DNA from: Candidatus Ruminimicrobiellum caprinum
GTDB taxonomy: Bacteria; Elusimicrobiota; Endomicrobiia; Endomicrobiales; Endomicrobiaceae
Length of the DNA: 5,194 nt
Reading direction: 5' to 3'
Assembly (NCBI GenBank): GCA_017413305.1
Contig: JAFPUA010000145.1
Span: 1 to 5,194 of the forward strand
The notes below the pieces were generated by a model that ran no database searches, was not told where the DNA came from, and was given only the letters and a program-made list of their open reading frames with translations. Within the stretch, counting starts at the first letter, position 1. Each line of letters starts with the position of its first letter. Position numbers and translations under genes: made by a program. Below are positions 1-5,194 of this stretch, piece after piece.

Positions 1-127
1 CACTTCTATCTTCACTTAATTCGTTCCCTTCTGCATCTGTCCATTTCGGAAATATTGTCCCTAGCGCTTCTTCCCTTGTCATCCCGGGGAACGCTGCCTG
101 TAACCCTTCTACCAATCCGTCTATCTT
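1..127 (-). repeat. Divergent, incomplete further module at the left edge
   Basis: Sequence includes IDGLVEGLQAAFPG, then TREEALGTIFPKWTDAEGNE. A hydrophobic stretch followed by W-x-D-A-E-G resembles the I-W-x-x-D-G core of the A modules. The R-Q-G and E-I-V marks are missing or lie past the edge. It may be a fifth A-like copy or the start of another domain. The frame remains open, so the array probably continues. Confidence 0.4.
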
Positions 128-2224
128 TCCTTCATAGGCCTGTTCTGCCAAATATGCTTTGTATTTCGTTACTATCTCTTCGGCTGTGTCTGCTACCTTT
201 CCATCTATATTCCATATCAAATAATCTATATTCCCTTCATATGTTATTCCCTGTCTCTCTAACTCTGTCCTTACCGCTGCTCTTAATGCTTCCGCTTCCT
301 CATTCTTTGCTAACTCTTCTATATATGCCTTATATGCCGCTACTATCTCTGCTGCTGTCTCGCCTCTCTGCCCTTCTTCTCCCCATATGATACTATCTAA
401 CTCTTCTTCACTATATGGTATTCCTTGTCTTTCTAATGCCGCTCTTACTTCTGCCCTTAATGCTTCCGCTGCTGCATTCTCTTTATCATTTGCTACCAAA
501 GTATCTATATCACTCTGAAGTTGAGTTTTGTTTAAAGTCCCGTCAGGGTTTAAATATTTTTCTTTTACTGTTCCGTCTGCATTTAAGACAATATCATAAA
601 TGTAATCCATTGACCAACTTTCAATACCTTGCATTGTTGTTACAGTATTTACAGCTTCAAGTTTTCTTGCTTCGTTTGTTATTATTTCTTTATAATTACT
701 CTTTAATTTTCCATTTTCAAACAACAAGCCGTCAATATATGCAACTTGCTCTGCATCATTTCTATCATATCCAAACTCTTCCAATATATCAAAAGCTTCT
801 TTTCTTGCCGATTCCGCAGCAACATTTTCAGCTTCGCTTGCAACAAAAGCATTTACGTCATTTTGAATTTGTGTTTTGTTTAATGTTCCATCATTATTCA
901 AATATTCCGATTTTACAACTCCATTTTCTAAAATAATGCCATAAATATACTCATCATTCCAATTTTCTGTTCCTGCAATTGTCTTTACATATTCACGTGC
1001 TTCACATTTTCTCGTTTCTTGCTGGATTGCTTCTTTATAGTCACTCTTTAATTTACCATCTTCAAACAGCAAACCATCAATAGTTTCTGCATCATATCCA
1101 TATTTAGACAATGCATTAGAAGCTTCAGCTCTTGCCAATTTATCTTTATACAAAGAAACTATTTCTTCAGCAGTAGCAGCTCTCTGGGTACCATCTTCAT
1201 CCCAAACAATACTATCTAAATCTGCTTCGTCATATCCTAAACCCTCTGCATCTAACAAACCTTTTACATCTGACTTTAATTGAGTGTCTACCTCTGATGT
1301 ATGTTCTTCTTCTCCAACTGCTTCTGAAACACTTTCTGCTACACCATCGCTTAAATCTGCTGTTGCATCTAAGCCTGTTGCTGCCATTGCCGCATCAGTT
1401 GCTGCACCTGTTGCAGATGATTCCGTAGAAGGTGCTGTTGCATCTTCTCCCTCATCTTCACTTTTTGAAGTAGTTGGAGCAACATAAGCAGGAACTTTGT
1501 CACTGTCAACAGAAGTATCTGTTCTATCATCTCCACCACTACCTGCTCCACCGTCTCCTGCCGTAGCAGGAGCCTCTGTCGGAGCAACTGCCGGTTCTGT
1601 TTCGGAAGGAGTTTCTTCCGGTGTCGTTTCTTCTTCTGTTGTTTCAGGAGTAGACTCTGCTTCCATCTGAGCCTTTTGTTCAGCAACATATGCTGCAACT
1701 ATAGACTTAGCATCAGATCCTCTCTGAGCACCATCTTTCCAAATAACATTATCCAAACTATCATATCTTACACCCTGTCTATCTAATTCTTCTTTTACAT
1801 CTTTTCTCAATTGTTCTTCTGGAGAAATCGTCTCTTCTTCAACAACAGGAGCTTCTTCGACAACATTTTGATCCACAGAATACTCTTCTTCAGTATCAGT
1901 AGTTTGAGCAGCTTCGTTAACATTCACTGTACTATTTTTTTCTGCCGCAGAAGCAACGGAAGTTAAACCAAACATTGAAAATAAAACTGTTATAGCTATT
2001 AATGTAGCTTTTTCAAGTTTAGGATTATTCCATCTTGCAATAAAAGTTATCACAACTACAGATACCAATGCCATTGGTATAACTATAGCCGCAATTCCTG
2101 TAAACAATCCAAATATGCTTCCACCCAAAAACAATGTTGCTATAAACGAAAATATCATTCCAGAAGCAGATAATAATATAGTAGGATTTTCTGAAATTAA
2201 TGACCTAAGCTGTAAATGGTGCAC
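1..2224 (-). CDS. Membrane-anchored, exported repeat protein, or C-terminal continuation of the upstream protein (3' partial)
   Basis: A continuous frame runs from just after a TAG at 2228-2230 to the left edge without a stop, about 741 codons from the earliest start. Candidate starts are GTG at 2224-2222, inside the end of the upstream gene, and ATG at 2158-2156. Neither has a clear Shine-Dalgarno sequence. The N-terminal part is one hydrophobic hairpin (2036-2170) like the four that end the upstream frame. A basic loop and a signal-peptide-like helix ending Ala-Ser-Ala follow (1946-2020). After that come an acidic stalk, a helical module, a Thr/Pro/Glu/Ala/Gly-rich linker, and tandem modules with a core such as IDGLLFENG or DSIIWGEEG. 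By the positive-inside rule everything after 1946 would be outside the cytoplasm. Only one Cys is seen (in RKCEA). It may be the same polypeptide as the upstream frame, broken by a +1 shift. No known family recognised; coding status is certain, start uncertain. Confidence 0.85.
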   Translation of the reverse strand, partial: MHHLQLRSLISENPTILLSASGMIFSFIATLFLGGSIFGLFTGIAAIVIPMALVSVVVITFIARWNNPKLEKATLIAITVLFSMFGLTSVASAAEKNSTVNVNEAAQTTDTEEEYSVDQNVVEEAPVVEEETISPEEQLRKDVKEELDRQGVRYDSLDNVIWKDGAQRGSDAKSIVAAYVAEQKAQMEAESTPETTEEETTPEETPSETEPAVAPTEAPATAGDGGAGSGGDDRTDTSVDSDKVPAYVAPTTSKSEDEGEDATAPSTESSATGAATDAAMAATGLDATADLSDGVAESVSEAVGEEEHTSEVDTQLKSDVKGLLDAEGLGYDEADLDSIVWDEDGTQRAATAEEIVSLYKDKLARAEASNALSKYGYDAETIDGLLFEDGKLKSDYKEAIQQETRKCEAREYVKTIAGTENWNDEYIYGIILENGVVKSEYLNNDGTLNKTQIQNDVNAFVASEAENVAAESARKEAFDILEEFGYDRNDAEQVAYIDGLLFENGKLKSNYKEIITNEARKLEAVNTVTTMQGIESWSMDYIYDIVLNADGTVKEKYLNPDGTLNKTQLQSDIDTLVANDKENAAAEALRAEVRAALERQGIPYSEEELDSIIWGEEGQRGETAAEIVAAYKAYIEELAKNEEAEALRAAVRTELERQGITYEGNIDYLIWNIDGKVADTAEEIVTKYKAYLAEQAYEGKIDGLVEGLQAAFPGMTREEALGTIFPKWTDAEGNELSEDRS
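128..286 (-). repeat. Protein module A4 (53 codons)
   Basis: Begins LRAAVRTELERQGITYEG, core IDYLIWNIDG, ends AEEIVTKYKAYLAEQ. It is closest to A3, with shared ERQGI, KAY and EIV. Codons are almost all A- or G-ending where a choice exists. Confidence 0.73.
287..460 (-). repeat. Protein module A3 (58 codons), DNA-level repeat of A4
   Basis: Begins LRAEVRAALERQGIPYSEE, core LDSIIWGEEGQR, ends AAEIVAAYKAYIEEL. Its start is also similar to A4 in DNA. For example, the plus-strand 15-mer cttaatgcttccgct is present at 456-470 and again at 282-296, a 174-base (58-codon) step. Confidence 0.75.
461..793 (-). repeat. Protein module B2 (111 codons)
   Basis: Carries YIDGLLFENGKLKSN, then ESWSMDYIYDIVLNADG and LNPDGTLNKTQLQSD. 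Compared with B1 it has about four extra residues before the IDGLL core and one extra residue before the second DG. Codons downstream of 499, at the end of this module, switch to purine-ending synonyms. Confidence 0.72.
794..1120 (-). repeat. Protein module B1 (109 codons)
   Basis: First half carries GYDAETIDGLLFEDGKLKSD. Second half carries ENWNDEYIYGIILENG, then LNNDGTLNKTQIQND. It aligns with B2 at roughly half of positions by eye. Each half has the same hydrophobic-D/N-G core as the A modules (IDGLLFEDG and IYGIILENG), so B looks like a doubled relative of A. Confidence 0.72.
1121..1279 (-). repeat. Protein module A2 (53 codons)
   Basis: Begins LKSDVKGLLDAEGLGYDE, core LDSIVWDEDGTQR, ends AEEIVSLYKDKL. 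It aligns along its length with A1, A3 and A4. It differs in having A-E-G where the others have R-Q-G. It directly precedes module B1. Confidence 0.72.
1280..1666 (-). other. Disordered Thr/Pro/Glu then Gly/Ser/Ala-rich linker
   Basis: About 129 codons of biased composition. A TPE-repeat part (TPETTEEETTPEETPSETEP) is followed by a Gly-rich turn (GDGGAGSGGDD), then Ala/Thr/Ser/Glu-rich sequence. It is acidic and lacks predicted hydrophobic core positions. It separates module A1 from the main repeat array and is typical of extracytoplasmic spacers. The Gln/Lys/Arg-rich peptide that another minus-strand frame gives here is only a shadow of this low-complexity DNA. Confidence 0.6.
1667..1810 (-). 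repeat. Protein module A1 (48 codons)
   Basis: Begins LRKDVKEELDRQGVRYD, continues with the core DNVIWKDGAQR, and ends AKSIVAAYVAEQ. The pattern is a helix with R-Q-G, a hydrophobic I-W-x-D-G core, then a helix ending I-V-x-x-Y. Copies A2, A3 and A4 follow the same pattern. It is set apart from them by the long disordered linker. Confidence 0.7.
1811..1945 (-). other. Acidic low-complexity stalk after the signal-like helix
   Basis: About 45 codons rich in Glu, Val, Thr, Asn and Asp (for example TDTEEEYS and VVEEAPVVEEE) with almost no basic residues. This composition suits an extended, disordered spacer between the membrane and the first helical module. Confidence 0.6.
1946..2020 (-). other. 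Signal-peptide-like segment with Ala-Ser-Ala cleavage site, internal to the frame
   Basis: A basic start (KLEK) leads into about 17 hydrophobic residues (ATLIAITVLFSMFGLTS) and then VASA followed by AEKN. This is the n-, h- and c-region order of a Sec signal with an A-x-A signal peptidase I site between codons 1946-1948 and 1943-1945. It lies about 70 codons inside the frame, after ten predicted membrane helices, so it would act as an eleventh helix. That helix would place the C-terminal part outside the cytoplasm, either cleaved or still anchored. Confidence 0.65.
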
Positions 2225-3206
2225 CGGCTATAAGATGTTTTTTACCACCTGCATTTTTGATTTCATCTCTTGTCTTTAATATTACTCCATAAAAAGTATA
2301 AACAAACATTAAACCCAAAATAAATGTGGCAACTGAAGGAATACTAGCAATACCACCTGCAATCATGGCCAAAAGACCTGCAAATACAGCAAACCCCACA
2401 AAAGAAGGAAGAACTGTTTTTAAAATTCCCTTAATACCTTCTTGTTTCTGTTTTTGTAAATCAATTAATACACTATTCGATTTTTTTGCCGGAAGAACAT
2501 AATTGAATATGTAGAATAGTCCTGAAACAACTAATGACACCATTGTAAATATTACTATAGCTCCCAATGTAAGAGTTATAGCGCTTCCAGATACTAACAA
2601 AATTGCAGCCGTAATAACTGAAGAAATACCTGCAACAATGAGTCCACCTAAAACTTTATCTGCCATTTTTGAAGGAGTATCCTTCATATCAGAGACAGCT
2701 TTAGATTCTATATCAAAACCTTTATCTTTCTTAACTTTATTTGAATTTATTTTTATGATAATTACACTTACTGCCAAACTTACAGCGGAAAGAACAATTG
2801 CAGCAATCATTACGCCAATAGCAGCAACTGTGACTCCACCGCCAACAATCATTAATCCCAACGATGCTATAAATGCAAATGCGGGAGCATATATACCTAT
2901 TTTACCCATAACAGAAGATAATTTATATAAGCCACCTTCCAGCACCTGCTTCCATAACTTAAGATTCCCTGTATTTACAAATTCAGCAGAAATATCTTCA
3001 AAACCACCTTTTTGTTGCTTGTATGCTTCATATCTATCAACTTTTGATCTTCTTAAATATATATTTGCAAAAATTATAACCGCACCAATGATGGCACCAA
3101 TAACTAACATTACAGGAGCCACTTCTATAAGCGTTGCGGCAGCAATAGCTTTTATAATTACACCCACAATCAGCGCCACACCAGATGTCGTTAAAATAAC
3201 TGCACC
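2036..3206 (-). other. Array of five transmembrane helical hairpins spanning the frame break
   Basis: Five hydrophobic pairs, each with a short Gly/Ser/Ala-rich turn, lie at about 3057-3206, 2754-2900, 2493-2651, 2277-2417 and 2036-2170. The turns fall near residues 659 (AAAT), 757 (GGG), 842 (SGS) and 919 (AGG). The fifth (GGS, codons 2125-2117) falls near 996 if the two frames are read as one chain. The last three turns are therefore spaced 77 and 77 residues. Connecting loops are basic (YLRRSK, NKVKKDK, LPAKKS, KTRDE, ARWNN), which puts them in the cytoplasm with the short turns outside. Tandem duplication of one hairpin is inferred from layout; sequence identity between hairpins is low. 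Confidence 0.7.
2205..2227 (-). other. Overlap and +1 frame junction between the two long frames
   Basis: The upstream frame reads GCA CCA TTT ACA GCT TAG. The downstream frame, one base ahead, reads CTT AGG TCA TTA after its own TAG at 2228-2230. A change from one frame to the other must therefore occur within these 23 bases. The only in-frame start codon inside the overlap is GTG at 2224-2222, with no Shine-Dalgarno before it. The stop context is not the RF2-type CTT TGA. Translational coupling, recoding, mutation and sequence error all remain possible. Confidence 0.65.
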
Positions 3207-5194
3207 TTTATTTACAACAATATCAATAATTCTAGCAAAAATTTTAGATATTGTATTTTTCTCTTTATACATCTTTGTATCAACTTTAACACTTGTTATC
3301 CCCAAATCTTCGAACTCTTTAGCTATTTTTTCTCTTATTTCCTTATCTTTTTCATGAACCGAATTGGTATACTTTCTTGATATTTGTGCAATAGCAGCCT
3401 TCTGTGAAGTTACCATTGATTTAAATCTTGAAAGAATCTTATTAGAATACATTTCATTTATTGCATCTTTTTCCTCTTCCATTTGATACAATATTTCGGC
3501 ATAACCTCTATTTAACTCTTCTATACATTTCTTTCTTAGCTCTTCTAAATATTTTATACCCAAACCTAATAAAACAGTGTCATTTGAAGTTTCTAAATTT
3601 AGTTCTGTTGCATATTTCTTGCCTAATTTTATTATATCTTCTTTAGACAAAGTCGCTTTTTTACCTTTTTTAGACTGCAATACATTCAAAAGCCAATCTT
3701 TACCCATATACTTTTGATTTTTTATTCTATCTCTTTGAGATTCAACACCACTATACATATTTGTACTGGTCTTCGCATTTTCGATAGATCTATCTCTTGA
3801 ATCTGCTTGAAAACTGTCTGATTCAGTTTTTTCATTTTGTATATGAGATAATAAATTTGATAATGCACTATTTTTTGTAATAGAAGATCTTTCTCTTCTA
3901 TAAAAACCTCTCGAATCTTTGTTTGCATCAATATCGTTGTATAAGTTTGCATCATTCAAATAGGAAAGTATCTGCAATGTCTCAAGCTGACGTTTTGAAG
4001 ATTCTCCAATATTTTTAAAGTTAAGATCTGCAAAATCTATATCGAATTTCGTTTTATAGTCTGCATTTTCTTCTTTCTTTTTTAAAAGTTCACCATAAAG
4101 AGTTTGTAAATACTTTTTTGCCTGTTTTGCATCAAGATATCTTACTATATCAATTACATCAACTTCACTTTCAACATTTTTTATTTCTGGAATAAGAGAA
4201 ATTTCTGCTAAATTAAAAATATCTTTTACTAAATTTTGAAAAGTTTCACTTGCTTTTCTTTTTTTATCAGCCTGGTCTTTTGCATAAGCCATCAGGCTAG
4301 CTCTATGTTCTTCCGCTTTGTCAGCGTCAAGATTGTCTAACACCTGTTCAGCAGAAACTATTTTATCTGATGTAGATGAATGTTCTTCGTCTCTGGATCC
4401 TCTACCTGCAGCCTGATAATCGTTTTCTTCAGATCTTGTATCGTTTGTATCTACAGTAAATACACCTTTAGGTCCCTCAGGTCTCTTCTCAGATCTATAT
4501 TTTATATCCATACCGGTAGAACCAATATTTGTGACAATAGCCAACGACGGTTTCTGTTCCAAATTATTTTTTACTGCATCAATTTCCTCTGTCTGTGTTT
4601 TTGCAGTATTTACAAGTTCTCTTATTAATCTACCATTTTTATCTTTTGTATCACTTTCTATAACGGCATTTACTAACAGCCTACTATTTTGCAACAACTT
4701 TTCTTCCAAACTTCTTATTTTATCAAAATCCGGTTTTTCTTCTTTTTTAGCTTTTATCAAATCATCTGTTAAATCTTCATTTTCCTCTATAAGATTATTA
4801 ATCTTCCTACTGAACTTTGCATAACCTAACTCTTTCATTTTTAAAATTAAAGCCGCATAATATACTGTTACATATCTGGGAGATTCTACAAAAATTATAC
4901 CAGATTGTTCAGGTTGACCGTTTTCATCAGCAAAAACTCCATAGAATTTTTTCAAAGTTCTGTCTACGGCAACTTGCATCTGTTCTTCTCTTGTCTGCAC
5001 AAATTCTTCATTATTTAACAATGCTTTTGCGCCACCAGCATTTGCATCATATATAGATAAATTAAATGTTTCTGCCAAATCATCGGCTGCTGCACGCGAA
5101 CCTGTAAACAAGTGAAGACTTGCTGCATGTTTTGCTAAATATGTTACACCTGAATCCTGACCAACAGTTAAAGTTTCAACACTATATTGAAAAC
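2205..5194 (-). CDS. SecA-like helicase/ATPase domain fused to helical region and membrane hairpins (5' partial)
   Basis: The frame is open to the right edge, so the true start lies outside the window. The first possible in-window start, a TTG at 5111, falls in the middle of a domain and is not real. Residue numbers here count from that TTG. Residues 1-240 resemble the second nucleotide-binding domain of SecA. There is an LFTGS segment matching SecA's GMTGTA, followed by an AETFNL stretch like EIYNL. A GQPEQSGIIFVES strand follows (65-77), then motif V TNIGSTGMDIK (194-204) and motif VI QAAGRGSR (233-240). A charged helical insert separates the strand from motif V (about 100-185). Residues 250-620 are charged and mostly helical, with no domain I recognise. 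Residues 636-945 form four hydrophobic hairpins with basic loops between them. The frame ends at TAG (2205-2207), overlapping the next frame. It is too divergent and too differently built to be the housekeeping SecA. Export or membrane-remodelling ATPase is inference; the SecA-like fold is well supported by motifs. Confidence 0.88.
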   Translation of the reverse strand, partial: FQYSVETLTVGQDSGVTYLAKHAASLHLFTGSRAAADDLAETFNLSIYDANAGGAKALLNNEEFVQTREEQMQVAVDRTLKKFYGVFADENGQPEQSGIIFVESPRYVTVYYAALILKMKELGYAKFSRKINNLIEENEDLTDDLIKAKKEEKPDFDKIRSLEEKLLQNSRLLVNAVIESDTKDKNGRLIRELVNTAKTQTEEIDAVKNNLEQKPSLAIVTNIGSTGMDIKYRSEKRPEGPKGVFTVDTNDTRSEENDYQAAGRGSRDEEHSSTSDKIVSAEQVLDNLDADKAEEHRASLMAYAKDQADKKRKASETFQNLVKDIFNLAEISLIPEIKNVESEVDVIDIVRYLDAKQAKKYLQTLYGELLKKKEENADYKTKFDIDFADLNFKNIGESSKRQLETLQILSYLNDANLYNDIDANKDSRGFYRRERSSITKNSALSNLLSHIQNEKTESDSFQADSRDRSIENAKTSTNMYSGVESQRDRIKNQKYMGKDWLLNVLQSKKGKKATLSKEDIIKLGKKYATELNLETSNDTVLLGLGIKYLEELRKKCIEELNRGYAEILYQMEEEKDAINEMYSNKILSRFKSMVTSQKAAIAQISRKYTNSVHEKDKEIREKIAKEFEDLGITSVKVDTKMYKEKNTISKIFARIIDIVVNKGAVILTTSGVALIVGVIIKAIAAATLIEVAPVMLVIGAIIGAVIIFANIYLRRSKVDRYEAYKQQKGGFEDISAEFVNTGNLKLWKQVLEGGLYKLSSVMGKIGIYAPAFAFIASLGLMIVGGGVTVAAIGVMIAAIVLSAVSLAVSVIIIKINSNKVKKDKGFDIESKAVSDMKDTPSKMADKVLGGLIVAGISSVITAAILLVSGSAITLTLGAIVIFTMVSLVVSGLFYIFNYVLPAKKSNSVLIDLQKQKQEGIKGILKTVLPSFVGFAVFAGLLAMIAGGIASIPSVATFILGLMFVYTFYGVILKTRDEIKNAGGKKHLIAGAPFTA
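4392..5194 (-). other. SecA-type NBD2 (IRA2) half-domain with helical insert
   Basis: Motifs visible in order are a TGT-like turn (LFTGSRAAADDL, around 5075-5120), a GQP strand (about 4881-4919), motif V (4497-4532) and motif VI (4392-4415). SecA motif V reads TNMAGRGTDI. Here it is TNIGSTGMDI, which keeps T-N, G-x-D-I but has Thr where SecA has Arg. SecA motif VI QLRGRAGR aligns with QAAGRGSR, so Q, G-R and the last Arg are kept and the arginine-finger geometry could be intact. Before the TGT-like turn, the codons at the right edge read Val-Glu-Thr-Leu-Thr-Val-Gly-Gln, which fits SecA's TLASITFQ segment. Walker A and B (NBD1) and the preprotein-crosslinking domain would lie beyond the right edge. 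Confidence 0.8.
4557..4814 (-). other. Charged helical (coiled-coil-like) insert within the helicase half-domain
   Basis: Residues about 100-185 (counted from the TTG at 5111) are rich in Lys, Glu, Asp and Leu, with heptad-like spacing (for example KIRSLEEKLLQNSRLL). They sit where SecA has only the short link from its GQP strand to motif V. The strand-to-motif V distance is about 130 residues here, against roughly 60 recalled for ordinary SecA. SecA's VLNAK-type segment is not recognisable, so the insert may replace or obscure it. A coiled-coil role is inferred from composition only. Confidence 0.5.

Noticed and set aside
128..470. Direct repeats as a CRISPR-like or regulatory repeat array
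   Set aside because: The repeat step is 174 bases, a whole number of codons, copies are diverged, and the repeat preserves a reading frame. This is protein-module duplication.
55..936. Two Leu/Pro/Ser-rich open frames on the plus strand
   Set aside because: They are antisense shadows of the purine-rich minus-strand repeat frame. Their extreme Leu/Ser/Pro bias follows from pyrimidine-rich DNA, and the minus frame encodes clear repeated modules.
461..1120. EF-hand or dockerin-like calcium sites at the LNxDGTLNKTQ segments
   Set aside because: Only the D-G part matches. The regular acidic positions of the D-x-D-x-D-G loop and its closing Glu or Asp are missing.
1284..1698. A plus-strand Ser/Ala frame and a minus-strand Gln/Lys/Arg-rich frame
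   Set aside because: Both are out-of-frame readings of the low-complexity linker. The correct minus frame runs through without a stop and continues good coding sequence on both sides.
2200..2215. Programmed +1 frameshift of the RF2 or Ty1 type
   Set aside because: The upstream frame at the stop reads GCT TAG G, not CTT TGA or CTT AGG C. The CTT AGG seen there is in the downstream frame, so no known recoding signal can be claimed.
2638..3357. A 239-codon plus-strand frame with hydrophobic stretches
   Set aside because: It is antisense to the membrane hairpin array. Hydrophobic codons with T in second position read as A-rich or again apolar codons on the other strand, and no family motif is present.
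5099..5111. TTG at 5111 as the start of the SecA-like protein
   Set aside because: The frame stays open to 5194, and the residues upstream still match the SecA segment before the TGT turn, so the start is outside the window.
2205..5194. Housekeeping secA
   Set aside because: Long insert, altered motif V, no recognisable C-terminal zinc tail, and a fused membrane array make this a SecA-like paralogue or a separate family.

Overview
The whole window is coding on the minus strand and has no intergenic gap. Two long open frames fill it, both cut by the window edges. The upstream frame enters from the right edge and ends at a TAG at 2205-2207. The downstream frame is open from 2227 and leaves through the left edge without a stop. 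They overlap by about 20 nt in the +1 frame relation. No promoter, terminator, RNA gene, insertion sequence or CRISPR array is visible. The sequence is AT-rich, reads with standard bacterial codons and encodes Sec-type export signals, so it is bacterial. A very long gene combining a SecA-like helicase, membrane helices and repeats recalls the giant genes of Omnitrophota/Elusimicrobiota-type uncultured lineages. That placement is an inference and is weak.

Reading right to left, in the direction of translation: (1) 4392-5194 encodes the second nucleotide-binding domain of a SecA-like ATPase, with a TGT-like segment, a GQP-type strand, motif V and motif VI. It carries a charged helical insert, and the first half of the motor lies outside the window. 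(2) About 3210-4390 encodes a charged, largely helical region of unknown function. (3) About 2036-3206 encodes five hydrophobic helical hairpins in series. Four are in the upstream frame and the fifth is in the downstream frame, with the same 77-residue spacing across the frame break. (4) 1946-2020 encodes a signal-peptide-like segment ending in Ala-Ser-Ala. (5) 1280-1945 is an acidic, low-complexity Thr/Pro/Glu/Ala region that contains one small helical module. (6) 1-1279 holds tandem modules built on one short core, with an abrupt change of codon use at about position 500.

Most likely reading: this is one very large protein, or two tightly coupled ones. A cytoplasmic SecA-like motor would be joined to a multi-helix inner-membrane domain and then to an exported repeat region. 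The frame break at 2205-2227 is either a real split with translational coupling, a recoding site, or a one-base mutation or sequencing error. The hairpin periodicity favours an ancestral single chain. No function beyond SecA-like NTPase and membrane/exported architecture can be assigned.
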